The notes below the pieces were generated by a model, which saw only the letters and a program-made list of their open reading frames with translations, searched no databases and was not told where the DNA came from. The position numbers were made by a program, and so were the translations under genes. Below are positions 48,356-59,887 of a stretch of DNA of 64,000 nt, in pieces; positions within the stretch are counted from its first letter, which is position 1, and each line of letters starts with the position of its first letter. Origin of the DNA: Ephemerocybe angulata (taxonomy: Eukaryota; Basidiomycota; Agaricomycetes; Agaricales; Psathyrellaceae); the NCBI GenBank assembly GCA_013368325.1, contig JAACJK010000219.1, forward strand, positions 1,550,001-1,614,000. The letters run 5' to 3'.

Positions 48356-51300
48356 CTAAGCGCGGTGGCCGACGAACTCGCTCCACGAGCGGACCTCCGA
48401 GGGGAGGCGGCCCTCGACGTAGCCCTTCAAGCCTCCCTGGGGTATCTTGCGGGCGAGAGACTCGACCCAAAGCTCGGCGGTGCGCGCCTCGTTCAAGAGG
48501 GGCAGGCCAAAGTCGACGGCGTTGCGGCGGGCGACGTAGTCCTCGTCCGTGAAGGTCGTCGCGCGGGACTTGGCGAGGTTGATGACGCTCTGGATCTCGT
48601 ACTCGTCGAAGACTTCACGCAACTTGCGCTTGTCGGTCTTGGGGAAGAGGATCTTCTTGACGGAGACGTAGGGCGTGGCGTTGAGGTGCTCCTCAACGAC
48701 AGGCGATGAGCAGTAGAGCTTGAAGCCGAGGTCGGTGAGCTGCTTGGCAATCTTGGCCATCTCGGGCTTGTTGATGTCGCCGCCGATGAGAACACCAGAG
48801 CCAGCGCGGGGAACCTTGAAGCCAGTGGTGCTGAGCAACGACGCCCAGTAAGCCTCGTAGACGTCCTTTCCGAAGGAAGCGACCTCTCCAGTGCTGGCCA
48901 TTTCTGTAACGCAAAATTAGCAAATGAATGAAAGGCGTCCACGAAAGTGTTACTCACCGACACCAAGGAAAGGATCGGCACCACCGAGACGAGTCCAGGA
49001 GAACTGGGCAACCTTGATAGCAGTGTAGTCGCGCTTCTCCTTCATGAGATCAACGGGAGCGGGAACCTCATGGCCGACGATGGCAGAGGTGGCAACATCG
49101 ATGAAGTTGGTACCCAAGACCTTGGAGACGAAGGGGAAAGAGCGGGAAGCACGCAAGTTGCACTCGATGACCTTGAGGGTAGCGTCGCCGTTCTCAGCTT
49201 GCTTCCTGATGATCTGCATGTTGAAGGGGCCAGAGATGTCAAAGCCGGCAGCAACCTTCTCGGCGATCTCCTTGAGGCGCTCCATATCCTTGGCTGGGAG
49301 GGAGAAGGGAGGAAGAACGAGAGTAGCATCACCGGAGTGAACACCGGCGTTCTCGACGTGCTCGGAAACGGCGTGGATCAGGAGTTTGCCCTGGTGGGCA
49401 ACGGCATCAACATCAATTTCCTGGGCACCGTCAATGAACTTGGTGATGACAACGGGGTGGAGAGGAGAGACGGAGGCGGCGGCGGAAAGGTTATACTCAA
49501 GCTCAGACTCCTCGTAGACGACGTTCATAGCAGCGCCAGAAAGGACGTAGGAGGGGCGGATGAGGACGGGGTAGGTGACCTTGTTGGCGAACTCCTTGGC
49601 AGCCTCGAGAGAGGAAGCCTCAGTCCATTCGGGCTGGTCAACACCGATGCTGTCGAGGATAGACGAGAACTTGTGACGATCCTCGGCGTTGTCGATCTGG
49701 TCGGGGGAAGTTCCGAGAACGTTGACACCAGTATCCTTGAGACGGAGGGCAATGTTCTGGGGCAACTGGCCACCGACGCTGACGACGACACCCGCGGCCT
49801 GCTCCAACTCGTAGATATCCATGACACGCTCATAGCCGAGCTCCTCGAAGTAGAGCCTGTCAGCCTCATCGAAATCAGTGGAGACGGTCTCGGGGTTGTA
49901 GTTGATCATGACAGTCTTCTTGCCCATGTTACGGAGCTTGCGAGCGCAAGTCACAGCGCACCAATCGAACTCGACACTGGAACCGATACGGTAGACACCG
50001 CTGCCAAGGACCATGGTGCCCTTATCGTCGAACTTGACATCATGCTCGGTGGCGTTGTAGGTGGTGTAGAGGTAGTTGGTGTGCGCGGGGTATTCAGCGG
50101 CGAGGGTATCGATACGCTTGACGAAGGGGGTAACACCGAGAGACTTCCTGTGAGCACGGACAGTGAGCTCGTCGCTCTTGACGATGTCGGCAATCTGGGG
50201 ATCAGAGAAGCCCATGCGCTTGGCGCGATCCATGAGCTCGTGGTCGATCTTCTCAATGGAACCAGCAGCTTCCAAGGCGCGGTGGGTCTGGACGATGTTG
50301 TCGAGCTTGTGGAGGTACCACTTGTCAATCTTGGTCAAGTCGTGGAGCATATCGACGGTGTAACCCTTCCTGTACATGGCGTAGGCGATGGCAAACAACC
50401 TGGTGTCGGTGGGGACAGCGAGGGCGTGGTCGAGGTTCTCGACCTCCATGACGACTTCGAAACCCTTCCAGCGAGGGTCAACTTGACGGATAGCCTTCTG
50501 CAAACTCTCCTCGAAAGTGCGACCGATAGCCATGACTTCACCGACGGACTTCATAGAAGAGCCGACTTCGCGATTGACCTGGGTGGAGAACTTGGCCAGA
50601 TCCCACTTGGGAATCTTCGTGACGATGTAGTCGAGCGAAGGTTCGAAGCAGGCAGTGGTGGTCTTGGTCACAGCGTTGGGGAGTTCAGGGAGGGTGTAGC
50701 CGAGGGCGATCTTCGCAGCGGTGTAAGCCAGGGGGTAACCGGTAGCCTTGGACGCGAGAGCACTGGAGCGGGAGAGACTAGAGACGCGTAAGAACAATGA
50801 CCATAACCGCAAAGCGAAGGAGAGCATACCGAGCATTGACTTCAATGACACAGTATTCACGAGCGTTGGGGTTGAGAGCGTATTGAATGTTGCACTCGCC
50901 GACGACGCCAAGGTGTCTGATGGTCTTGAGGGCAGCGCTTCGGAGCATGTGGTACTCGTCATCGGGCAAGGTCTGCGAGGGAGCGACGACGATGGAATCA
51001 CCAGTGTGCGTGCCAAGAGGGTCGAAGTTCTCCATGTTGCAGCAAATGATGGTGTTCTAAAAATAGGCGTCAGGAACAGCGATCGAAAAAAAAAACATAC
51101 GCGATCGAACTCACATCTGCGGCGTCACGAACAACCTCGTATTCCAGCTCTTTCCAACCTTTCATGCTGCGCTCAATAAGGACCTGAGGACTCAAAGACA
51201 GACTCTTAGCAGCCAAGTTGCTGAGTTCCTCGGCATCGTTGGCGAAACCGGAACCAAGACCACCGAGAGTGAAAGCCGAACGAAGAATGACGGGGTATCC

Positions 51301-52055
51301 AATGGCCTCAGCTGCCTCCAAAGCAGCGGGGACGGAGGAGACAGCAGTTGACTGAGCGACGGGGATGTCGATTTCTGTGAAGTTAGGTAAGCGAGAGTGG
51401 TGACGGAAAGGTTGTGCGACTTACCCTTAAGAGCCTGAACGAAGAGATCCCTGTCCTCCGAAACTTCCAGAGTGCGAATGGGGGTACCCAAAACCTTGAC
51501 GCCGAGCCTGTCGAGAACACCCATCCTGTCGAGCTGAATGCCGACGTTGAGCGCGCTCTGTCCACCGAAAGTCAACAAGATTCCATCCGGGCGTTCCTTC
51601 TCCAAAACGTATGCGACGTAGTCCGCGGTGACTGGCAAGAAGTAGACTTCGGACGCCAGCTCGTGCGAGGTCTGCCAGGTGGCAATGTTGGGGTTGATCA
51701 GCACCGCAGAGACGCCCTCTTCGTGAAGAGCTTTGAGAGCCTGGGAGCCGGAGTAGTCGAATTCTCCTGCCTGACCGATGCTCAGGCCTCCGGAGCCGAC
51801 GACGAGGACCTTCTCGACGTTGGCGCGGGGGATCTTAGGGAGAACCTTTGCGGAAATGCGACGAGCGATCTCTGAGGGAGAGTTGAGGACGTGCTCGCCC
51901 TCCTTGGGGGTGTAGTCACCGACGGCGGGTGCGGCGACAGCACGACGAGCCTTGGTCGCAGCGAAAGCGAATGAGGGGGTAGGTGTAGAGTGGAATGCTC
52001 GAACGCAGGGCCTTTGCAACCCTCGCCCGAGGGCCTTCAGGCAAGCAAGGTTCAT
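48356..52055 (-). CDS. CPA2: Carbamoyl-phosphate synthase, arginine-specific large chain
   Basis: Large (ammonia) subunit of the arginine-pathway carbamoyl-phosphate synthase. It has two ATP-grasp halves and a C-terminal MGS-like allosteric domain. The first ATG is at 52055 ([20 protein letters not shown]); the basic, Ser-rich leader up to about residue 40 looks like a mitochondrial presequence. Half 1: [91 protein letters not shown]. Half 2: [23 protein letters not shown] block at about 50010, [60 protein letters not shown]. The MGS domain follows, ending [14 protein letters not shown]. Without a glutaminase or ATCase fusion this is the stand-alone arginine type, not the pyrimidine CAD-type. 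Only a few introns, the 3' half being one long exon. Confidence 0.96.
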
Positions 52056-52065
52056 GTTCAATGGT

Positions 52066-52176
52066 TCAGCAGGGAGAACACGAGGTCACTGAGGTAGCTG
52101 AGGACGACAGTGAGCTCGAGGACTGGGACAGTGAAGAAAGGACTGACTCGTCGCTAGTGTTTTGAGTAAAGGGCAT
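52066..52176 (-). promoter_or_regulatory. Possible 36-codon upstream ORF of the CPSase large-chain gene
   Basis: Immediately upstream of the CPA2 start codon an ATG at 52176 opens a frame of 36 residues, Ser-rich ([18 protein letters not shown]). Its stop at 52066-52068 leaves 10 nt before the main ATG at 52055. A TATA-like GATAAAAT (minus strand, about 52240) would place transcription start upstream of it. It does not resemble the arginine attenuator peptide known from small-subunit (CPA1/arg-2) leaders. Confidence 0.35.
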
Positions 52177-52281
52177 GTACAAGCCAGCCGGGAGACGGAG
52201 CGAAAATCGAGGTAGAAAGAAACTCCCAACTTTCCAAAATTTTATCCCTCTGACTCTACCAGCGCTTACGTAACCCATCAC

Positions 52282-54735
52282 CCATCACCTCCTCGTCCCT
52301 CCGTTCGCAGCCGTTCGCAGGCTTATCTCTGACCACCGCCAATCGAATCCCGTTGATGCCAACTTGTAGCCCAGAAAAGTGTACTCATAGTACCATCAGC
52401 TAGGCAGGAGTACGGGCCTATGGAGGCCTATGGCTGCTGAATATCAGCATTTTACTGCCTTTACGAAACCACCCCAGAGGTTACAGCAAACCCCACATCT
52501 GCTCGGCGCCAAAATCCGAGGGGGAATCCGAGCAGATCCGAGACCGACTTAGCCGACGGCTGCTCGGGAGCTCCGTCATCGTCTCCCGCCTCATCAGCCA
52601 CCGCCAGCTTCAAGGCAGACCCAACCGCCAACCGTCACGGTGTCAGCGGCCCAGTGAATATCGCTTTTGTCTCTTCGCAGTATGAATGGACAGTCGAGGA
52701 TTCTTCAGACATGTGGAGGCTCCTGAATTGACAGCAGCCCACCTCACCCTGGGCCTGGTTTCTGAGGTGACCTTTGCAAGAGCTCTCGCACCCGGTTTCG
52801 ACTCTATCGCAGACGCGCTCCCAAGGCCAATCCAAGTCCCAGTGGGAGGTGACTTCTTGGTCTTCTGTAAGTTGGTTTCTGAAAACTAAAAGGTTTGAAT
52901 TCGCTGCGGTCGGCGGCGATGCTTACTTGACTCTGGATAAAGAAGCGCCAACGAACTCGATCTTCGCTGCCATTCTAGTTTCTTGCAGTATCATCCCAAC
53001 TCTGCGAAGCCGGCTATTCAGGATAGGTCAGGTAGGGCGCCGCTTCTTGCATTCAAAAGGGCTTTGACTACTTCCCAATGTTTTCGAAGATCGTTGTGAG
53101 AGGGGTAACCCGATGCTTATGAGGAAAAGTGAGTCTCTTTCCCCGGATTGTGCAACAAATGGAATGGAAGATTAGACACGACTGATTAGATATTACCACT
53201 CTTCCCCTCCAGCTTTCAGATTCAAATAGCTCTGGCCAGTTCGAGGCGAGTTTCTCGAAAGCTAGGACTGAGCTAAGAGCTTCTTACCATCGCGAATTCC
53301 GAGTTTCATACGGCTTCCGATGTTCTCTGGGACAGTACCCGAACCCTCACGAATTACCCCACAGCTCACAGGGGCTCACAACGGTCATCAAACTTCAGTT
53401 AAGGGGACGCAGAAGGATCGAAGTAGAACGAGCCTTTCGCCACGGTACCTTTACCCCAAGTACGTTGTCAACGCTTCAGCCTTCAATGCACAGGCATCAT
53501 CGACCTCCTTTGGTTATCCCGTTATCCCCCCGAGGTTCGTAGACCATCTCCCGGAGATGTTCGTCTTTCAGTCCGTTCCGCAGAGTCCATCGGCGTCTGG
53601 CCATGGACCTGACCGTTCTAGGTCGGCGAGAACCTTGCGACGCCCCACCTATCGATGCTGCAGTTCCGTCCGTGTTTATCTATACCTGTCAAAATTGGGC
53701 TGTCTTTTCGGTGAGTTTATTCTATCTGCTTCGTGATATCTCTATTAATCCGTCTACTCTGGCCCTTGGAAGGCCTCTTGAAAGATATTCGACGTTTGGA
53801 GACTGTACATGGATCTACCAGACCACAGTATATGGCAGGATGACTACGTTGAGTACTGCAGGGCCTTAGCCTCCCGGGTCCAGGAGCAGGCGTGTTTGGC
53901 CCTCGTGAATTCGCTGGGTTATTAATATGCACTCTCCGATTGCAACACCCGCAAACAACCCGCCCGGTCCGCTCTAGATTGTGGCAACTACCTATCTGGG
54001 CTTCACTTTACACCTTGCCTTCCTCCTCGTTCATTTCTGCTTCATCTCTCGACCTATCATTAGATATACACGCCTGCCAGCCTCGACGCGTTTCAAGGCA
54101 ACGATGCTATTAAGCATCGCGCGTTCGCCGCGTTGTTCGCCATCACGCTTTCTGGGCAACATATCTAACACCATTGTTATAGCTAACCTATGTTGAACCT
54201 ATGTACTATTCTTATCTACTCCCAGGCACCAGCTTCATCTTAGATCACCCCGGTTAACTGGATTATATATAGTGTAAAACTTTTTTTTTCAGCGGGGCTC
54301 GCTGCGCTCGCCCAATATTTGTGCCATTGCATGTCAGATATCCCGCCAGGGTGGCCTGGAAAATCCGATTTTGCCCCATTTAGGCGGTGACCAAGCTGTT
54401 CGCACCATATAAGGGTTTGCTTCCGAAGAACCTCGCGGATGCTATTCTCTCCGAAGTATGCAGCGTTCAGCATCGCCTCCATGAAGGGACATGTTCGCAC
54501 TGGTGACTGCGCAGGCACTTCGGGTGAATGCTGAACCCCTCACCTCGGTGAAATTTTTGATATGCGCGAACCCATAGATTAGGCCACAACGCTGAATCCG
54601 TGCTCAGGACACGCCCAACTATTTATGTAGGTGATCCCGTCTGGTAGCACGACGTTCAGACCACCCGCATATCCCACTACGCTCTCTACCTTCTGTCTTT
54701 CCCTCTCCGAGTCTGTCGTTTCGCCTGTCCGTAGG
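52282..54735. other. Intergenic, no recognised gene
   Basis: About 2.5 kb between the CPA2 promoter and the TmpB-like gene. Open frames of 67-138 codons occur, mainly plus strand (for example ATG 52686, MDSRGFFRHVEAPELTAAHL, and one at 53320-53736), but I recognise no family and could not join them into a gene. A minus-strand 92-codon frame at 54240-54518 runs into a poly-A stretch at 54282-54290. The region could contain decayed or orphan genes. Confidence 0.35.
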
Positions 54736-57239
54736 ATGGCGTCTTCACACCCTCCCGTGCATGATCCCGAGCAAGGTGTGCTCTCGCAAGAGATGTACCC
54801 GCTACCCATCCAGATCACACCGTCGAAATCATGGGACAGCTACACCGAAACAGTCAATTCGGCCACCGAGTCCTCCTCGACAACATCAGAGCCAACACCA
54901 TACGCCCTCCCCCCACCAAAGCTCAAGGCCTCTGACTATCGCAAGACACTACCCCCCATACCTTCATCAGGGTTTGCCCCACCATCGGCAGAACCGAAGC
55001 CTCAGCTATCGCCACCCCCCAGGAAGAAGCTTGCAAAAGTCAGCAGGTGGATTCGATGGCAGCTGTGGTTCAATACGTACAGGTGAGGCAGACGGGTGAT
55101 CCGTTTAGCAGTTGCGCATGCACGACCGACTCTTGCTGATATTTGGCGACGACAGAAAGTTCTTCATGGTGGTGATCACGTTCAATGTGCTGTCCATGAT
55201 CCTCGCAGTTACGGGCGTGTGGGACTACCCGCGACGGTACACTGGCGCCATGGTCCTTGGGAATCTCTACACTGCTATTCTCATCCGGAATGAGATGTTC
55301 GGGAGGTTTTTGTATCTTGTCGTGACGACTTGTTTTGCAAAGGTAAGCATACTTTTTGCGAGATCCTAAGGTCGCCCACTCGAGCAGCTAACGGGCTCGC
55401 GCAGTGGCCTCCTCTCAAATTCAGACTTGCAATGACATCAACTCTGCAACACCTTGGCGGCATTCACTCAGGCTGCGCAACATCTGGTTTCATCTGGCTT
55501 ATTTGTCGCGTGGTTGTAATTCTGGTTAACCACAAGCAAAACCACGACTCCGTGCTCGCTGTTGGGGTTATCACGAACGTTATCGTCGGGATATCCGTGG
55601 CTTCAGCGTTCCCCTGGGTTCGGAACACGCACCACAAGTACGTCTCGACACTGCAACCGGCTTCTAATCCCTTCTGACGCGCGTATAGCATCTTCGAGAG
55701 GCACCACCGTTTCATGGGATGGCTTGGACTGATTGCCAGTAAGTTCTTTTTTGTGAATTTCCTCCCGCGAAGCTCGGCCAGAATTCTGACGCAATTCCAT
55801 AGCTTGGATCTTTGTGATTCTAGGCGACAGCTACGACCTTCGGACCGGGACCTGGAACCCGGACGGGCTTCGAATTCTCAGACAGCAAGACTTTTGGTTT
55901 GCAGTCGGAATGACCGTCTTGTGCGTATCTTCGTCTGCATATCGTGGAAACGCAAGTCTCCCTTACCTCGACATGACCCCACAGCATTTTGATCCCCTGG
56001 TTCACAATCCGAGAGGTGAAAGTGGACGTCGAGATTGTGAGTGTGCCCAAACATGCGATAGCTTTTGGATGGTCCGCTAATCTCGCAATGCACCCGCTCC
56101 GGACAGCCGTCACCCAAAGTCGCCATCCTCCGACTCCGAAGAGGGATGCAGCAGGGGCTCCTTGCGAGAATAAGCCGAAGTTCCATAATGGAGTACCATG
56201 CCTTCGGTATCATCTCGTACGTCTACGCTTCCCTGCTTCTGCATGGGGTGTGAACACATTTCTGATTATCTTCATCTTCATCTGTCTTGACTGTTGCGGT
56301 TTCCCGGGTGCTTTGTCGCGTTGTTGACTCCTCCCATCTGCTTCGCCTTCTCTATCCTTCTTCAATGTCCCTTTGAATTGATTAGTGAGGGGAAGAACGC
56401 GGACTACCATTACCTCATTTGCGGGGTACAAGGTGATTTCACCAAGTCGCTCGTCGAGGATCCTCCGACGCGGATATGGACGCGAGAACTCAAGGTATGA
56501 GATCATAGACCGCTTGTCGGGCGACCACTCCTCACAGACCTCTTCTTCAGTTCGCCGGTGTATCAAACTCCTCCACCCTTTACAAACGGGGCATCCGAGT
56601 CTGCACAGGCACAGGCCTCGGCGCAGCACTGTCGACATGTCTTCAGGTCAGCTCTGCCATCCACCATGATCAAGTTGGCCCACAGCAACTGACGAGTTTG
56701 ATCTTACCGTAGGACCCGAACTGGTGAGGACCTTTCCTTTAAGGCCGACCCCCCTGATCCGTGGATATTCCACCCGAAGGGTCTGCCACTTTGGGTTAGG
56801 GTTGAGCTACCTGGGTAGAAGGAAACTGATCAGGCGACCTTCGACAGGTACCTGATTTGGATAGGTTCTAACCAAGAGAAGACGTTTGGGCCTACCATCA
56901 CCGGGCTCATCAAGCGAAATATCGGCCCAGAGCGTCTGACACTCTGGGATTCGAAGGAGAGAGGTGAGGAATCAGTCTGGAATGTTCCCGGAATACGGAT
57001 TTGACGATGGTATTGCTTTTCCTTTAGGGGGTCGACCGGATGTAATGAAACTCATTCGCGAGGTCTATCACTCATGGGAGGCAGAGGTCGTCTTCATCAC
57101 CTCGAATTTCCAGGGGAATAAGGAGATGATGGAGGGATGCAAGGAGGCAAACATTCCTGCCTTTGTACGTCATCTAAGCTGGTTTGCGAGCTTTAAATTG
57201 ACGATGATTTCTTTACAGGGGACGCTATGGGATTTCTGA
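54736..57239 (+). CDS. TmpB-like multipass membrane oxidoreductase-type protein
   Basis: Homologue of fungal integral-membrane proteins related to TmpB and the C-terminal module of NPS12-like proteins (ferric-reductase-like architecture). ATG 54736 (MASSHPPVHDPEQGVLSQEM) opens a disordered cytoplasmic region. It is followed by membrane segments FMVVITFNVLSMILAVTGVW, the conserved block LQHLGGIHSGCATSGFIWLI, and NVIVGISVASAFPWVRNTHH then IFERHHRFMGWLGL. The nucleotide-binding-type part shows FILIPWFTIREVKVDVEI, then VAILRLRRGMQQGLLARISR and SSIMEYHAFGIIS. The C-terminal domain reads CGVQGDFTKSLVEDPPTRIW, WYLIWIGSNQEKTFGPTITG, ERLTLWDSKERGGRPDVMKL, AEVVFITSNFQGNKEMMEGC and PAFGTLWDF. About ten introns, including an 11-nt exon at 56713-56723. 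The reaction is unknown. Confidence 0.85.
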
Positions 57240-57511
57240 GGGGCTTATTCCGGGAGAATGGATTCACTTGGACGCGCTGGCGCATGATATTCATCATCAC
57301 TGTAAATATATCAATACCTTTCTGTATCATTATTGTCATTACTGTTTCTTCGCATAATGATACTATGCGACGCGACGTCGCCGAATTGCCCCTCGACATG
57401 CAAGGCGCTTACCTCACTTGGAGATCTCTTGGTTGTTGACAGGGGGTACGAACACATTCTCGCGATACCACTTCAATTCTACGGAAGTCGCGCTTCAGTC
57501 CTCACTCGAGG

Positions 57512-58565
57512 TCACGGTAACTTGAAGATGATGGACGAACCGCTGATTGAACCACGAATATCGTCCAGCGCCCGGTGACTGATTTCCGCAGGTCTGGGTG
57601 CTTGCACTTCAGATGGGTACCAGCGACGAACCAGTTCCTTTGATGAGGAAATGTGAGGTTCAGATACTACATCAAAAGAGAAGGGTCAATTAACCTTGAT
57701 AGTAGAAACGTCTGATAAGAGGTTAGCACAAAATCTTGTCACTGGAGAAGTCGGGGCACGGTGACTAACCAACAATACTGTGAAGGGGTGAGATACATTA
57801 ACAGGAAACGTCTCAAAGGAACTGACCGGTAGTGAAGATGTTCCACAATCTCGGGCATTTCAATGGCAAGGAACGTCTTGTCGACGTGCACCGAGTTGCC
57901 TGCGAGAACTGCAATGCGTGGTTCAGGAACCCACTTCTTGATATATGCGAGGACGCGTTTGGCAACGTATTCCGTCGTGTGAGGGGACTCCAGACACGCT
58001 TTGGTCAAGCCTGTCTGGTAGTATGAGGTAAAACGACCGCCGATTCACAAGAACTTCAAAGACCGACCTTGCCATGCTGATTGGTGCACCACTCATCCAT
58101 CCTGTTGTGTGGTAAGAGCGTCAGTTTCGATTCATACGAAACCTGAATGACTGACCCATCCAGCAGGCTCTTATCAGCACGTACGATGAACTCGATACCT
58201 TCGTCCATGAGCTCCAAGTCGCCGTTTGTGATCAGGACCTAATAGGCGCCCATGCGCGTCAGAACCACAGGCAATCACGCCCATACTAGAATCCTCACAG
58301 CAATTTCAATAATCTTGTCCTTTCCCGGCTGCAAGCCCGTCATCTCAAGGTCAATCCATACGAGAGGACCTGCTTTAAAGTCTAGAGGCGTTCCCATTTT
58401 GTCGGCGACACGGGTTAGGTAGCTTGGAGGAAACTTGGCAGTTGTCGCAAGAGCCGTCAACAGTTGCTTTTTCAGTTCGGCACGTCGAGAGATTGTTCTG
58501 AAGTAAAGTTGTGCAGGCTGGCGGAGTTGCTTGCAGTGTCGCAGGAACGTCGACCGCCGAAGCAT
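57512..58565 (-). CDS. Oligoribonuclease Rex2 (DEDD-family 3'-5' exonuclease)
   Basis: Homologue of REXO2/Rex2, which degrades very short RNA oligomers, mainly in mitochondria. ATG 58565 opens a basic presequence (MLRRSTFLRHCKQLRQPAQL). The core begins GPLVWIDLEMTGLQPGKDKI (Exo I, D and E), followed by IIEIA/VLITNGDLELMDEGIE, then GLTKACLESPHTTEYVAKRV and IAVLAGNSVHVDKTFLAIEM. Next is EIVEHLHYRIVDVSTIKELV, RRWYPSEVQAPRPAEISHRA and LDDIRGSIS, with Exo III histidine and aspartate in HRALDD. The segment RIVDVSTIK is assembled from two tiny exons, 57770-57777 (8 nt) and 57695-57711 (17 nt). The straight frame ends GSSIIFKLP, whereas relatives end ELxYYRD. A YRDLE reading in another frame sits right there, suggesting a missed splice or a frameshift. 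Divergent with the PTAR1-like gene. Confidence 0.87.
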
Positions 58566-58731
58566 ATATCGTTTCTCGACAGTTCAAACGGTGCCAGCGC
58601 CAAGGGCCGTTGCACTAATCTTCGCTCGGCCTGGCGCGGCTTCGATTTACAAGGCCCGCTTTCCCACGACTTCCCGGTCCTAACGGACCACAGTGCTGGT
58701 GAGCTTAGGGCGCCCGTCCTTCAACACCACC
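58566..58731. promoter_or_regulatory. Short bidirectional promoter, Rex2 / PTAR1-like
   Basis: 166 bp separate the divergent start codons at 58565 (minus) and 58732 (plus), so the two promoters overlap. No TATA box is evident. Confidence 0.55.
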
Positions 58732-59887
58732 ATGTCGGCTGAAGGGACGAAGATTGCTTTGAAGTCGCTATACGACGCTACAAACCAAGATCTGTACGGC
58801 CTATTTCTTTCAAGACTCCGATAGAATATTTACGCGACATGGCGACAGCACTTCCATCGAGATAATTCCAGGGGACTGGACCGATTGGATCGATTCAGCC
58901 CCACCCGGATGCGAGCCTTCTATAACGTCTCCACTTCTTCTGGTCGAATGGAATCTTGGGGTCCCACAGAAGGTCCTTTACAGGCTGTACCTAGCCTCGG
59001 CCAACTTCCCTCATATCAATTCCGTGGCTGCCAAGACAGTAGTTGAGACCACTCTTCAGAAGACCACTTGCATTCTCATCGTCAACCCTGCTCATCAGAC
59101 TGCCCTGAATACCCGAAAAAATCTTATCGCGAATGGATATCTCGATGCTCGGAAGGAGTTGCGCTTCGTCGAGTTGCTGCTTGTTGGAGTCAAGGCGTGT
59201 GCCAAAGAATCTGCGCTGTGGGCCCATCGTCGTTGGTGCCTCAATAGGTTGCACGAATTTGCGTATGAAAATTTTGACTCTCGAGCGAAACTGCCTTCCT
59301 CTGCTCTACCTCCATCCTCGGACCTGACCCAGTCCGTATCTTCGCCCTTCCTCCCCAGTGACGCGATTCGCACAGAGTTCGCAACTGTTCGACAGGCGTT
59401 CACTCTATATCCTCGAAACTATCATGCTTGGACACATTGGCATCAGACCTTCGATCTTTGCTGCGCAATCTTATGTTCCCCCACAATCTCTGACGCATCG
59501 AGAGGAGAGCTCTCAATGATTGTGCTCGAGGAGATCCGAGGTCTACGTAAATGGATCGACGCCCATATAACGGACTTCAGCGCTGTCCACCATCTGGTGA
59601 CTAGCCTCCCAAAAGTGCGAGATCTAGTATCTTCCCAACTTTTCAGCCCCGAGGTCTGCAAATTGCTGGAAACCGAAAGCTCCCCATCGGAGTTGGCCAA
59701 GCAGAGTTGGGGATTACTCTCTTCATTCCTCCCCCACAAAGAGACACAGTGGCTTTTCCTCGTGTCTATTCTTCCCTCCCTCCCCCCTCTGGAGAAAGAG
59801 TGGTATATTCAACGGATGTTGGACCTGGATGTCCCTTGGGAAATGCATCGGAAGCACTTTGTGGCCACTTATGTGAAATCCAGTTAA
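58732..59887 (+). CDS. Protein prenyltransferase alpha-subunit repeat protein (PTAR1-like)
   Basis: Protein with prenyltransferase alpha-subunit (PPTA) repeats of the PTAR1 type. PTAR1 in animals forms the geranylgeranyltransferase type III with RabGGTB and modifies Ykt6. ATG 58732 reads MSAEGTKIALKSLYDATNQD. A frame change then requires a 31-nt intron (58794-58824), after which the chain continues LIFTRHGDSTSIEIIPGDW. Repeat-type motifs are TTCILIVNPAHQTALNTRKN, ESALWAHRRWCLNRL, and YPRNYHAWTHWHQTFDL. The rest is one long open exon ending KHFVATYVKSS at 59887. The family call rests on the WAHRRW and NYHAW motifs and the domain layout. The gene could also carry an indel rather than a tiny intron. 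Confidence 0.78.

Noticed and set aside
48947..50791. 614-codon open frame on the plus strand opposite CPA2
   Set aside because: It is the antisense shadow of the long, GC-biased CPA2 exon; it shows Leu/Val/Glu-rich monotony, no domain, and no promoter or introns of its own.
54736..57239. TmpB-like gene as the tail of a nonribosomal peptide synthetase
   Set aside because: No adenylation, thiolation or condensation domain lies upstream; the protein begins with its own ATG and a disordered leader.
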